Shown here: piece by piece, positions 1 to 11,633 of the stretch
How the letters are laid out: each line of letters opens with the position of its first letter
Numbering within the stretch: position 1 is the stretch's first letter
NCBI GenBank assembly: GCA_944381185.1
Contig: CALWKE010000004.1
Span: 1-63,884, forward strand
Direction: 5' to 3'
Source of the DNA: an uncultured Clostridia bacterium
GTDB lineage: Bacteria; Bacillota; Clostridia; Christensenellales; UBA1242
DNA length: 63,884 nt
Notes under the pieces: model-generated
Told to the model about the DNA's origin: nothing
The model's database searches: none
What the model saw: only the letters and a program-made list of their open reading frames with translations
Translations under genes and position numbers: made by a program

Positions 1-1982
<1,982 letters not shown>

Positions 1983-2171
1983 AAATTGATTACTCGCTTT
2001 GATTCATACACGCGTATTGCTTGTTTACTTTATAGTAAACTGCCTTTAGCATTTTACTTTGTTAATTTTACTCAGCGTAATTGTATTTAGCAAAAACGGA
2101 TATCGTCTTTAACTTATACTTGCGTATTACACTTTCATATTTGATTAACTCTGATTCTCATTATATATCGC

Positions 2172-2201
2172 AATATATAATTATTAATATGCAGTTGTCA
2201 A
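2172..2201 (-). promoter_or_regulatory. 23S promoter P3 (closest to the gene)
   Basis: On the minus strand a perfect -35 TTGACA lies at 2196-2201, followed by TATATA (16 nt spacer) or TATATT (18 nt spacer). The -10 overlaps a perfect palindrome with 8-nt arms and a TGCG loop (2170-2189). Transcription would begin about 180 nt before the mature 23S. Confidence 0.6.
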
Positions 2202-2345
2202 TGTGCGAATTTGAATTTAATTACCAAAAAAAAATCTAGACATAATTTGCTGTTAAACAATTCGTTTAACTTGTCACAAACTTATCGTGACATCAATTAC
2301 ATCCAGAGGTATTTTTTAATACATGGTATATTAAATTCAAATGTT

Positions 2346-2403
2346 GTTCCACATAAGTTGTGCGGAACGACTATATATTACCACTTTCAAAATATAATGT
2401 CAA
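2346..2403 (-). promoter_or_regulatory. 23S promoter P2 with hairpin at the start site
   Basis: The minus strand carries TTGACA (2398-2403), a 17 nt spacer and TAATAT (2375-2380). Six bases later the transcript should start at the G of GTTCCGCA. That sequence pairs with TGTGGAAC to make an 8-bp stem (one G-U pair) with a 7-nt loop. The same GTTCCGCAC sequence recurs at the start site of 16S promoter P2. Confidence 0.75.
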
Positions 2404-2460
2404 TAACTTTTTTTAAAAATTTTAAAAAAAATTATTTTATTTATTTTTGATTTGTGGAAG

Positions 2461-2530
2461 CGTTGTGATAAAACCTTCCATTTTTTCACGAACGCCCTTA
2501 TAACTTACAACAATCGCCAAAATTTGTCAA
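2461..2530 (-). promoter_or_regulatory. 23S promoter P1 with hairpin at the start site
   Basis: The minus strand carries TTGACA (2525-2530), a 17 nt spacer and TAAGTT (2502-2507). The predicted start G opens an imperfect inverted repeat, GCGTTCGTGA with TCACAACGC (one bulged C). It is the outermost of the three tandem 23S promoters. It lies back to back with the plus-strand gene at 2647. Confidence 0.6.
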
Positions 2531-2646
2531 TACATTTTTTTGATTTTTTTTGAATTTTTTTTAAATTATTATTTTTAGGGTTTATTTGCTTGAAAAATTT
2601 CCCTCTTATCTTTATAATTATATTATATTAGTTTAAGGAGACAAAA

Positions 2647-3519
2647 ATGATTGCTAATCAAATGTATAACATTGTTGTGCCAAGCGACGAAACATTCATG
2701 TCATCTAGCGACAACATTATGATTATTTCAACAATCTTTCAACAAGCAATCAGCAAATTTCTTTCAATCTATGAAAAGAAAGAAGTTCCTTTGTCGTTCC
2801 TTGAATTCTATATAAATGAAATAAGAAATTACAGTTATATGTTCAGGCGTCAAACAAAAGAGTTTTTTGAAAATTTTGACAGAATTAAACCAAAGCTTGA
2901 CATTATGGCAGAAATTTATTTGAAATCATACTTTTCACAAGCTGAAAGCATTAAACATGTTCATGGTGAAAAGTTTTTGGTTTTAAAAAATGACTATATT
3001 CTTGACTATACCGCCGATATGATGTCAAGTTCTTCAAAAGATATTGTTTCATCAATATCAAATATATTAAAAATAACCGAGCACATCAATCACTCTGATG
3101 AAATTATTCCATTTTACAAAAACTATGAAAATTATATGATTGCAAAACTTGTAAGGCAAGAAGAATTCGGAAATGGATATAGTGGCAAATCAAAAGTTAT
3201 TATGAATATTTATAATGATGAAGAGCGTCCACAAATTGTTTCAGCAACCAAACGTGCCGAAAGGCTCACAAGTGAAAGAGTTGAGGTTTCTAAAAGGCGT
3301 GGCAAAGTCACAAAACTTGTTATTCCAAAACTAAAACTTCCAACCGCCTACCCTAAAACTGTTACATTTAACAGATATAATTCAAAATTCAGGGCTTCAA
3401 ACTTTGTGAGTGCCCCAAGAGAAATTTTGATTTTGAATGATTTAAAAATAAATGGTGTTGCCTATTCTTCAAACTTCGTTGAAAAACGAAAAGCAATAAA
3501 TGAAGGAAATGCAAGTTAA
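2647..3519 (+). CDS. Hypothetical protein, 290 aa
   Basis: I do not recognise this protein. It starts with ATG after a good AAGGAG site (2635-2641). There is no signal peptide or membrane segment. The N-terminal two thirds look helical and rich in Phe, Tyr, Ser and Lys. Residues about 200-235 are strongly basic, with a KRAERL then KRRGK stretch, which could bind nucleic acid or lipid (inference only). It sits between the unlinked 23S and 16S genes and is followed 17 nt later by a small membrane protein on the same strand, so the two are probably one transcript ending at the hairpin near 3780. Confidence 0.8.
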   Translation: MIANQMYNIVVPSDETFMSSSDNIMIISTIFQQAISKFLSIYEKKEVPLSFLEFYINEIRNYSYMFRRQTKEFFENFDRIKPKLDIMAEIYLKSYFSQAESIKHVHGEKFLVLKNDYILDYTADMMSSSSKDIVSSISNILKITEHINHSDEIIPFYKNYENYMIAKLVRQEEFGNGYSGKSKVIMNIYNDEERPQIVSATKRAERLTSERVEVSKRRGKVTKLVIPKLKLPTAYPKTVTFNRYNSKFRASNFVSAPREILILNDLKINGVAYSSNFVEKRKAINEGNAS

Positions 3520-3536
3520 ATAAAAGGAGAGAACAA

Positions 3537-3740
3537 ATGAAAGCATTAAAAATTATTGGAATTGTTTTGCTTGTTATATTCATCGTTTTAACAACATTAT
3601 TCACAATTTACTTTTTGTTTGCCAACGAGGGTTATGGAATTGACATGCTCACACAAATTTTTGAAGATGGCTTTTTTGCAGGTATCAAAAACTTCTTCGT
3701 TGATATTTGGAATGGCTTTAAATTTGTGTTTAAAGTTTAA
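3537..3740 (+). CDS. Small single-pass membrane protein, 67 aa
   Basis: An AAAGGAGAG ribosome site precedes the ATG. Residues about 5-31 are a long hydrophobic helix, preceded only by MKALK, so it looks like an N-terminal anchor. The rest is aromatic and amphipathic (several Phe and Trp), as if it lies along the membrane surface. It is cotranscribed with the 290-aa gene upstream. I do not recognise a family. Confidence 0.75.
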   Translation: MKALKIIGIVLLVIFIVLTTLFTIYFLFANEGYGIDMLTQIFEDGFFAGIKNFFVDIWNGFKFVFKV

Positions 3741-3770
3741 AACGAATAATTTAGAATTTAACATAATAAA

Positions 3771-3796
3771 AAACAGGGTCTTCCCTGTTTTTTATT
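3771..3796 (+). terminator. Intrinsic terminator after 3740
   Basis: AAACAGGG and CCCTGTTT arms with a TCTT loop are followed by a T run. The mirror-image A run means it could also end leftward transcripts from 3891. Confidence 0.8.
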
Positions 3797-3890
3797 ATGT
3801 TTAATTTTAAATTTTTCGACTTTTAATTTCATCAATTTTTTACTAATAATAAATATTTCCGTAGTCATATAGATCATTTATCTTATTAAG

Positions 3891-4307
3891 TTATATTAAA
3901 ACAAAAATAAATGCTAACACAATACATACAACGAACCCGATGACCCAACCTTTAATAAATGTTTGCCTAGATTCATTTTCATTATTATATAATAGCACGC
4001 CAATAATAAGACCAATAAGACCCAAAAACAAACCCAAAACCACACCAATTGATGTCTTTGAATTATTCTCTACTTGGTGATTGTCAATATCATAATCGGG
4101 ATTATTTTTAATTGATTGCATTTTTGAAGCAAGTTCATCTTTTGACTTATTCTCATTTGTCGCATTATTTTCACTTGATTTGCTTGCGTTTTGTTTTTCA
4201 TCATTATTTTTTTCTTTTTTATCATTTCCTTCTGTGGTAGGACTTCCGCAAGCAGGGCAAAACATCGCTTCATCATCTATTGGCTTTCCACAATTTCTGC
4301 AAAACAT
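3891..4307 (-). CDS. Zinc-ribbon protein with two membrane segments
   Basis: The protein (138 aa) starts with a zinc ribbon: Cys 3 and 6, then Cys 17 and 20, in the form CRNCGKPI and CPACG. A charged Lys/Asn/Ser/Glu linker follows, then two hydrophobic helices near residues 86-107 and 118-137. I chose the ATG at 4307 because GGAGG lies 5 nt upstream; the in-frame GTG at 4310 is too close. It shares a divergent, operator-containing promoter region with the XRE regulator at 4399, which probably represses it. The role of the family is unknown; related zinc-ribbon/membrane proteins occur at 13200 and 28418. Confidence 0.8.
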   Translation of the reverse strand: MFCRNCGKPIDDEAMFCPACGSPTTEGNDKKEKNNDEKQNASKSSENNATNENKSKDELASKMQSIKNNPDYDIDNHQVENNSKTSIGVVLGLFLGLIGLIIGVLLYNNENESRQTFIKGWVIGFVVCIVLAFIFVLI

Positions 4308-4333
4308 CACTCCCTCCTCTTGTATTTTTCTTT

Positions 4334-4362
4334 ATTATACATCATTTTGTGATGTATTTCAA
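4334..4362 (-). promoter_or_regulatory. Promoter of the 4307 gene, with palindromic operator in the spacer
   Basis: The minus strand has TTGAAA (4357-4362), a 17 nt spacer and TATAAT (4334-4339). The perfect palindrome TACATCA-TTTTG-TGATGTA (4338-4356) fills the spacer exactly, so a bound repressor would block RNA polymerase. A related half-copy, CACATTTTGTGATA, follows at 4363-4376 on the side of the regulator gene. Confidence 0.7.
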
Positions 4363-4398
4363 CACATTTTGTGATATATTTTGTAAAATACTATTATA

Positions 4399-4617
4399 AT
4401 GAAGAGTTTAAAACAAGAAGTTGGTCAAAGACTGAAAGAAAGCAGAAAGCTCGCTGGCTACACTCAAAAAGAAGTAGCCAAAATTCTGATGATGACTCAA
4501 CAGCAATACAGCAGATTTGAAAATGGCATTTTTGAACTTGACTATGAGCAACTTGTTAAATTAAGCAAACTTTATGATGTTTCAGTTGACTATTTGCTTG
4601 GACTTAAAGAAATTTGA
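4399..4617 (+). CDS. XRE-family transcriptional regulator
   Basis: This 72-aa protein is essentially one HTH_3 (Cro/C1) domain. The helix-turn-helix covers about residues 17-45 (GYTQKEVAKILMMTQQQYS), followed by the usual FENG and SVDYLLGL segments. No Shine-Dalgarno precedes the ATG. Instead TAAAAT (4384-4389) lies so close that the mRNA would begin at or within about 3 nt of the start codon, which suggests leaderless translation. It probably autoregulates through the repeats at 4338-4376 and represses the divergent zinc-ribbon gene. Confidence 0.88.
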   Translation: MKSLKQEVGQRLKESRKLAGYTQKEVAKILMMTQQQYSRFENGIFELDYEQLVKLSKLYDVSVDYLLGLKEI

Positions 4618-4679
4618 AAATTGGATATTGACAAATTCTTATACCCATATTAAACTTATGTTAGAGGGTTTAAGATAAA

Positions 4680-5024
4680 ATGAAAAGTTTTAAAGAGTTT
4701 TTGAAAAGTGAAAACATTGAAGAACTTGAAAATGAAATTAATCGACTTAAATCTTATTTAAATGAAAATCAAATCAAAACATCTTCTCTTCAAGAGAAAC
4801 TTGAGCCTTTAATTGCAGAAGAAAATAATTTGTTTTCGGCATTTAGAAAAAATGCCACCATTAATAATCAAAAAAGTTGGCTTGCATGTGCATCAAAAAA
4901 AGCTGGTATTGAACAAGAATTAATGATTTTGCAAGGCGATTTTTTAACCTATAACTATCAAATTCAAGAACTTGAAAAAAGAGTGAAATCTTTAAAACAA
5001 GCTTCACAACCAACTAATGAATAA
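4680..5024 (+). CDS. Coiled-coil protein, 114 aa
   Basis: It is an almost entirely charged helical protein with heptad-like Leu spacing (residues about 10-45 and 75-110) and no membrane segment or signal. An AGAGGG site lies upstream. It follows the XRE gene by 62 nt and ends at a strong hairpin. I do not recognise a family. Confidence 0.75.
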   Translation: MKSFKEFLKSENIEELENEINRLKSYLNENQIKTSSLQEKLEPLIAEENNLFSAFRKNATINNQKSWLACASKKAGIEQELMILQGDFLTYNYQIQELEKRVKSLKQASQPTNE

Positions 5025-5030
5025 CGAATA

Positions 5031-5059
5031 AAAAAGGTAGCAAATTGCTACCTTTTTTT
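5031..5059 (+). terminator. Bidirectional terminator between 5024 and 5058
   Basis: GGTAGC and GCTACC arms with an AAATT loop are flanked by A6 and T7, so the hairpin can end both convergent transcripts. Confidence 0.85.
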
Positions 5060-5396
5060 ATTCTTGTTTTAACGCATTGTTTTCTTTTTGCTCGTTATAC
5101 TCTTCCCAATCTTTTAAATATTTTTCACCATGAATATTTGACATAAGTTCAACAAATCGCAACATCATTAAATCAATGTTGTATGATGCAGGTTCGCCAC
5201 ACTCACACTCAATATCAAAATTTGTGAATTTTACCCTTACAAGCCTTTTGTTTGAAACTTTTGAAAAACAATCTATTTCAACCATGTCATCATTTCTTTT
5301 TATGCTGATTTCATCAAACAGTGTTGGAATACTCTTTTCAACAATTTCAAGAAAACTTGAACTTCTAGCCTTGTTTAAATAATTCTCTTTAGGCAT
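5058..5396 (-). CDS. Hypothetical protein, 112 aa
   Basis: I do not recognise this protein. It begins MPKENYLNK and has no membrane segment. A CEC motif lies near residue 65, inside an alternating hydrophobic region that looks like a beta sheet. The C terminus is acidic and helical. It is convergent with the coiled-coil gene and shares its terminator. Confidence 0.7.
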   Translation of the reverse strand: MPKENYLNKARSSSFLEIVEKSIPTLFDEISIKRNDDMVEIDCFSKVSNKRLVRVKFTNFDIECECGEPASYNIDLMMLRFVELMSNIHGEKYLKDWEEYNEQKENNALKQE

Positions 5397-5454
5397 ATTA
5401 ACAAACCCCTTTTGTTTCTTTATTATAATTTAAAACAGACTTTTTGCAAATAGC

Positions 5455-5991
5455 CTAATCGCACCATTTGTCATCATTAATAAATTTGATAAGTGCAACG
5501 GTAAATGCCAAACGATTAAGGTCAATTCTTGATACCACTCCATGGGTCAAAAGTTGAATTCCGCCTGCATGATTGTGACGCTCTTTATCTTCACCAAAAA
5601 CCTTATCCATAACCTGTGCAAAATCTGTGCTTTTGACTTCGGCAACAAATCTTTCAGGAACGGGAAAACTTGGGCTTGCCCCAAAACTTGTTTTTCCGTT
5701 TTTATCTTCAATAACTGCAATATTTGTTATTGCCCACTCGCCCAGCCTGTTTGTTAGCCCACTTTCAATCGCAAGAAACATGTCGGCTTGAATGTTATTT
5801 TCATGACAATATTTTTTTAAATTTTTAACTCTATTTTTAGCACCCTCATAAGTTTCAAGGTCAACTGGTTGGTCAGGAACATTTGACGGAACAGAAACTC
5901 CAATAATCTCAATATCATTATAATAATTTTCAAGTGCAAGTTTTGCACCCTCAATCTTACCTTGATTTTTGCTTGCAATAACAACTTTCAT
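5455..5991 (-). CDS. yjjX: Inosine/xanthosine triphosphatase, DUF84/YjjX family
   Basis: The protein (178 aa) opens with VVIASKNQGKIEGAK, the signature of the DUF84 NTPases, which hydrolyse non-canonical (d)ITP and XTP to keep them out of nucleic acids. Other family landmarks are VPSNVPDQP near residue 35, AIESGL near 80 and an HNHAGG stretch near the C terminus. The longer frame from 6063 lacks a ribosome site; AAGGAGAA precedes the ATG at 5991 and the homology begins there. It complements RdgB (35726) as a second house-cleaning NTPase in this window. It lies 74 nt downstream of the 6066-6650 gene on the same strand. Confidence 0.88.
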   Translation of the reverse strand: MKVVIASKNQGKIEGAKLALENYYNDIEIIGVSVPSNVPDQPVDLETYEGAKNRVKNLKKYCHENNIQADMFLAIESGLTNRLGEWAITNIAVIEDKNGKTSFGASPSFPVPERFVAEVKSTDFAQVMDKVFGEDKERHNHAGGIQLLTHGVVSRIDLNRLAFTVALIKFINDDKWCD

Positions 5992-6065
5992 AACTTTCTC
6001 CTTGACATAATCATAGTCTAAATATATTTTTTTGGCAAATAAAAAGCAGTCCGATGACTGCAATT

Positions 6066-6650
6066 TTATTCATTTTTCATCTGCTTTGAAAGATTTGAAT
6101 AATACAAACTTTCTCTTCCGCTTAAACTTTCATCATTTCTTAATATGTCAATAACACTTTCAGCAAGTTCGTCATTTGACACAATGTAAAGTATGTCATC
6201 ACAAACACCTTCATTTGCATTTGGAACACGAACCAAAACAGTGTCATCAACTGACACTTTTTTTGCACTTGAAATCATTTTGTTTCTTTGGGTTGTGCCA
6301 ATTCTTGTTCCGAAATAATTTTTAATGGAATCAAGTGCCTCTTTCATACTCTTAAAAAAATCACCAAAATATGAAGTGTTTTGAAGTTTTTTGATAACTT
6401 CAGTTTTATCAAGTGAGGCACTTTCACTGCAAAGCGACAAAATTTGATCAATCGCCTGATATTCAAAATAATCTTCTGGGTGATTCCAATTCAAAATTTC
6501 TTCAACCGAATCAAAAACAGGTGTCAACCTTTTGCCATCAAAAACAATTCCAGAGCCATAAAGGTCAGAAATAAACGCTCTCTTTTTTTTATTATCATGC
6601 GCCTCTGCTTTAATAAACTTAATAAGTTCGCTTTCTTCAATATATTTCAT
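6066..6650 (-). CDS. Hypothetical protein, 194 aa
   Basis: I do not recognise this protein. It is soluble, starts at an ATG with TTAGGAG upstream, and is followed by yjjX on the same strand. The N-terminal half is helical. The middle (about residues 112-135) is basic, with RIGTTQRNK. It lies just downstream of the 16S terminator, so it must be expressed separately from the rRNA. Confidence 0.72.
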   Translation of the reverse strand: MKYIEESELIKFIKAEAHDNKKKRAFISDLYGSGIVFDGKRLTPVFDSVEEILNWNHPEDYFEYQAIDQILSLCSESASLDKTEVIKKLQNTSYFGDFFKSMKEALDSIKNYFGTRIGTTQRNKMISSAKKVSVDDTVLVRVPNANEGVCDDILYIVSNDELAESVIDILRNDESLSGRESLYYSNLSKQMKNE

Positions 6651-6712
6651 AAAAATTCTCCTAAAAAAAGTATAGCGAACTTTTTGTTAAAAATCAAGAT
6701 TCGAATAAAAAA

Positions 6713-6745
6713 AAGACACAAAAAAAGCAACCCTTTCGGGTTGCT
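6713..6745 (-). terminator. 16S rRNA terminator
   Basis: On the minus strand AGCAACCC and GGGTTGCT arms with a GAAA loop are followed by a T7 run and more T. It lies about 180 nt past the 16S 3' end and shows that the 16S transcript ends without a 23S or tRNA gene. The 6746-6927 trailer between them holds no gene. Confidence 0.88.
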
Positions 6746-6927
6746 GAAATTGACGAATATATGAATGCACTTTTTATAGGTCGTTCTTGTAACATTACAT
6801 TTGGTTTTATACTTTGATGTGTTTACTGATCATCAAAGTCGCAACAATTTGTTGCAATTTCAAAGTTTATTGAAATGATATAAATCATTTCTCAATCGAC
6901 AAGATGTAGTGAATAACACTACTCCTT

Positions 6928-8452
<1,525 letters not shown>

Positions 8453-8560
8453 TAAATTCTTAACTCTTTAGACATTTCTGACTAAATAAAGTTTGCATTT
8501 TCGGTTATGTAATGATTTCAAAGAAATTAACAAGAATCTTAAAATTCAATTTTAAAAAAC

Positions 8561-8589
8561 CTTGTACATTCTATATATTCATTTGTCAA
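8561..8589 (-). promoter_or_regulatory. 16S promoter P3 (closest to the gene)
   Basis: The minus strand carries TTGACA (8584-8589), a 17 nt spacer and TACAAG (8561-8566). The predicted start is followed by the palindrome TTAAAATTGAATTTTAA. Confidence 0.55.
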
Positions 8590-8597
8590 TTTGCGAT

Positions 8598-8647
8598 TGT
8601 TCCGTGCGGAACAAAACAATAATATCAAATATTAATATTTTTGTCAA
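8598..8647 (-). promoter_or_regulatory. 16S promoter P2 with hairpin at the start site
   Basis: The minus strand carries TTGACA (8642-8647), a 17 nt spacer and TATTAT (8619-8624). The predicted start G begins GTTCCGCACGGAAC, a tight hairpin with a GCAC loop that shares GTTCCGCAC with 23S promoter P2. Confidence 0.78.
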
Positions 8648-8713
8648 CACCTTTTTTAAAAAATTTTAAAAAAAATTTAACATTTACAAAATCTATTAAT
8701 TTTTGATATTTTC

Positions 8714-8769
8714 GGTCACAATTTTTGTTGCGACCACTAGAACATACACCTTTTCAAGTTTATTGTCAA
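8714..8769 (-). promoter_or_regulatory. 16S promoter P1 with hairpin at the start site
   Basis: The minus strand carries TTGACA (8764-8769), a 17 nt spacer and TATGTT (8741-8746). The predicted start falls on the stem GGTCGCAA / TTGTGACC (8 bp with one G-U pair, loop CAAAAA). Confidence 0.68.
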
Positions 8770-8850
8770 CATGTTTTTTTAAAAATTCAAAAAATATTCC
8801 ATTTTTCAACGATTTTCGACTAAAAATCAATATTTTCGTATAAAATTCCA

Positions 8851-8921
8851 CAAAAAAAGAAAGACAAACAACCAATGAACAAAACCATAAAAGATTAAAT
8901 TCAAAAGTAAATCTGTCTTTC
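8851..8921 (-). terminator. Terminator after the 8970 gene, long loop
   Basis: GAAAGACA (8859-8866) and TGTCTTTC (8914-8921) pair perfectly on the minus strand and are followed by a T7 run. The 47-nt loop is unusually long. It would insulate the 16S promoters from the upstream gene. Confidence 0.55.
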
Positions 8922-8969
8922 TAATAATATTATATGCAATAATAATAACATTATTCAAAAATTTTTAAA

Positions 8970-10544
8970 TTATCTTGAAAAAACATTTTTATGTTCTCTT
9001 CTAAAACAATTTGATGCATCATCATCAAACTTTCGTTCGGCACGAACTATTGAATACTCAATTTGCTTTTGGGCGATTTTTTCTGCACGATCTCTAAAAT
9101 AACCTGACTTTATCAAAATTCGCTTAAGAGCCTTTTTGTAACTAAAAATTAAAATAGGGTCGCTTGAATTCTTAATTCTATTCATTTCATCAAACACAAA
9201 GCGTTCAATTTCTGCCTTTTTTAAAAACTTGATAGCAAAGTGCCTTTCTTCTGCGTCGCTTGGCTCTTTACTAAAATTTTCAAGCACGGCATAAATATCT
9301 GAAATTTTTTGTGCATTTTCAAATTCAACATCAACCTTGTCTTCCCCATAACTTGTCTTCATTTTTAAATTATCTAAATCTGCGGGTGATTTTGCAAATT
9401 GCCCTGTTTTTAATTTTTGCAAACAAATTTCAATAAGTTCTTTGTTTTTATCAAAATCAATACACAGTGCAAACAAACTTTCAAGCGAAAGTGAGGTTGG
9501 TATTAAATTATACTGCGTATAAATATCAGGAGAAATATCAAATTGCTTTAATTGTTCAAGCAATTTTTTTATGCCTTCTCTTCGTTTTTCTTCGTAATTT
9601 TGTTTGTTTATTCCTAGTTTAAGTGAACCCGTTAAATTAAACTGCTTAATTATTCTTGCAAGTTTTTTTTCATCTTCAAAAAACTCATAGATAATTTCAG
9701 GTGAAATATCTTCATATAGAAGTTTTGTGTTATGAAAAAATTTGCAATCATATTTTGTGTGCATAGCATCTGCAAGTGGAATTAAACAATGATTATATTT
9801 AAGCCCCTTCTCACCTGCATCATAAACATTGTCCCAACAAGCATCGGCATAAAAATAACCATCAATACCATACTTTTCATCTTTAATTTTAACTACATTG
9901 CTTTCATGATAGCCTTTATTTTTATTAAATTTGTTTTCAAGCAAACTCATTTGCCTTATACAAGGAATGTTAACTGCATCGCACATAAATTTAAGAAGTT
10001 TTGAATATCCAACACAAATAATCTCGTTGCTTGAAAGAGCAGAAATAACATTTCGTGGAACACCTTTATTTATATCATCATCTTTATAGGCAATACCTGT
10101 AACAAATTGATAAACCGCCAAAAACCTTTCAAAAGGTGAAAGTTTCATCTCTTTTATTCGGCTGATTTCCTTTTGAGCACGAACATAGGCCTTAACTGTT
10201 TCTTGAACTGAATAAAGATTTTCTTTATCTGTAATCAAAACCCTTATATTTTTATTTTTTAATAATTTTTCATATTCTAAAATATTTACAAGGTCACTCT
10301 TTTTAAACTCTAAATTATTACCAAATATTCTAACTTCAGGACTATAACCACTCTGTGAAACCAAAGTTGCAAGATTTGCAATTTCATTTAGTGTTGAACT
10401 TGAGTAGTGTGCAAAAGAAAAATTTAAACTCACGCCGTTTGAGTTGCTAGTTTTTATTGGCGTTAAGTTTTGTTTGAAAGTTTCTATTTCTTCAAGACTT
10501 CTAAAATCTATATTAAAATCTTTTGGTTCAACTGAATATGCCAT
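8970..10544 (-). CDS. Transglutaminase-like domain protein
   Basis: The 524-aa protein has a papain-like transglutaminase fold in its middle. A nucleophile-type Cys sits in IICVGYSKLLKFM near residue 177, a His in GYHESNVV near 212, and an Asp in YFYADACWDN near 232. This order fits a Cys-His-Asp triad. There is no signal peptide or membrane anchor, so it is likely cytoplasmic. Whether it is a protease, a cross-linker or inactive cannot be told from sequence. The C-terminal half is helical and charged and not recognised. I chose the ATG at 10544 (AGGTG 6 nt upstream) over the GTG at 10553. It is a single-gene unit between trpS and 16S. Confidence 0.75.
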   Translation of the reverse strand: MAYSVEPKDFNIDFRSLEEIETFKQNLTPIKTSNSNGVSLNFSFAHYSSSTLNEIANLATLVSQSGYSPEVRIFGNNLEFKKSDLVNILEYEKLLKNKNIRVLITDKENLYSVQETVKAYVRAQKEISRIKEMKLSPFERFLAVYQFVTGIAYKDDDINKGVPRNVISALSSNEIICVGYSKLLKFMCDAVNIPCIRQMSLLENKFNKNKGYHESNVVKIKDEKYGIDGYFYADACWDNVYDAGEKGLKYNHCLIPLADAMHTKYDCKFFHNTKLLYEDISPEIIYEFFEDEKKLARIIKQFNLTGSLKLGINKQNYEEKRREGIKKLLEQLKQFDISPDIYTQYNLIPTSLSLESLFALCIDFDKNKELIEICLQKLKTGQFAKSPADLDNLKMKTSYGEDKVDVEFENAQKISDIYAVLENFSKEPSDAEERHFAIKFLKKAEIERFVFDEMNRIKNSSDPILIFSYKKALKRILIKSGYFRDRAEKIAQKQIEYSIVRAERKFDDDASNCFRREHKNVFSR

Positions 10545-10628
10545 AACATTCACCTATTTTATGTGATAATTTTAAAACCTAAATAAGTTTCTGTCAAGAT
10601 AGAAAATAGCGTGAATAATCACGCCACT

Positions 10629-11624
10629 CTACTCAATAACACCAACCGCTCTTCTTGCACGCTCTAATGTTTCTCTTGCAATCTCTCTTGCTTTATGTTC
10701 ACCTTTCTTTAAAATTTCTTCAACTTCGCCGTAGTGCTCCATATAATAATTATATTTTTCACGCATTGGGCTAATAACTTCATTCATAATGTTAAAAAGT
10801 TCCTGTTTTGCCTCTGCCCAAGAAAGCCCCTCATCAAAACGCCTGTCCATTTCAGCAAGTTTTTCAGGACTTGCAAAAACCTTGATATATTCAAACACAG
10901 TTGAAGTTTTGCTCTTTGGTTCAGTTGGAAGAGTGCTATCTGTCTTTATGCTCATTATGAGTTTTTTTAGTTCGGCTTCACTGCAAAAAAGTGGAATTTG
11001 ATTTCCATAACTCTTGCTCATCTTTCTGCCATCAAGGCCAAGCAAAGTTGCAGTTTTCTCTTGAATTTTTTCCTGTGGCACAACAAAGGTATAGCCATAT
11101 TTTTTATTGAAATATTTTGCGATATCCCTTGCCATTTCACAGTGTTGTTTTTGGTCAAGCCCAACGGGAACAAACTTTGTGTTAAACAAAAGAATATCTG
11201 CCGCCATTAATATTGGATAGTTATAAAGCCCCATATTAACGCCGTCATCAGCATCTTTGCCATTTTCAACATTTGCCTGAACACAAGCCTTGTAGGCATG
11301 GGCTCTATCCATAAGCCCCTTTGGTGTAACATTCATTAAAATCCAACAGAGTTCTGTGGTTTCATGAATTTCACTCTGTCTGTAAAACACAACTTTTTCA
11401 GGGTCAAGACCACATGCAAGCCATGTGCAAGCAACTTCTTTTGTGTATCTTCTCATCTCTTCTCTAGTTTTGAGTGAATTGAGTGCATGATAGTCAGCAA
11501 TAAAATAATAAGTGCTATACTCATCATTTTTTGATAAATCTATTGCCTGTTTAATTGCTCCTAAATAGTTACCAATATGAGGTGTACCTGTTGGCTTAAC
11601 ACCCGTTAAAATAATCTGCTTCAT
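10629..11624 (-). CDS. trpS: Tryptophan--tRNA ligase
   Basis: This class I aminoacyl-tRNA synthetase (331 aa, usual length) charges tRNA-Trp. The HIGH-type motif is PTGTPHIGNYLG near residue 11, and the KMSKS loop is GRKMSKSYGN near residue 199. It starts at an ATG with TAGGAG that overlaps the stop region of the NUDIX gene 9 nt upstream. It is the last gene of the zinc-ribbon/mnmA/NUDIX/trpS operon. No T-box leader is visible, because the gene lies inside the operon. Confidence 0.97.
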   Translation of the reverse strand: MKQIILTGVKPTGTPHIGNYLGAIKQAIDLSKNDEYSTYYFIADYHALNSLKTREEMRRYTKEVACTWLACGLDPEKVVFYRQSEIHETTELCWILMNVTPKGLMDRAHAYKACVQANVENGKDADDGVNMGLYNYPILMAADILLFNTKFVPVGLDQKQHCEMARDIAKYFNKKYGYTFVVPQEKIQEKTATLLGLDGRKMSKSYGNQIPLFCSEAELKKLIMSIKTDSTLPTEPKSKTSTVFEYIKVFASPEKLAEMDRRFDEGLSWAEAKQELFNIMNEVISPMREKYNYYMEHYGEVEEILKKGEHKAREIARETLERARRAVGVIE

Positions 11625-11633
11625 AATCTTCTC

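Noticed and set aside
2211..2450. 79-aa open frame upstream of 23S
   Set aside because: It overlaps the tandem 23S promoters and leader hairpins and lacks a ribosome site.
6746..6927. 16S processing stem pairing leader and trailer
   Set aside because: Only an 8-bp AAATCATT/AATGATTT match was found between the flanks, in very AT-rich DNA, so it is not convincing.
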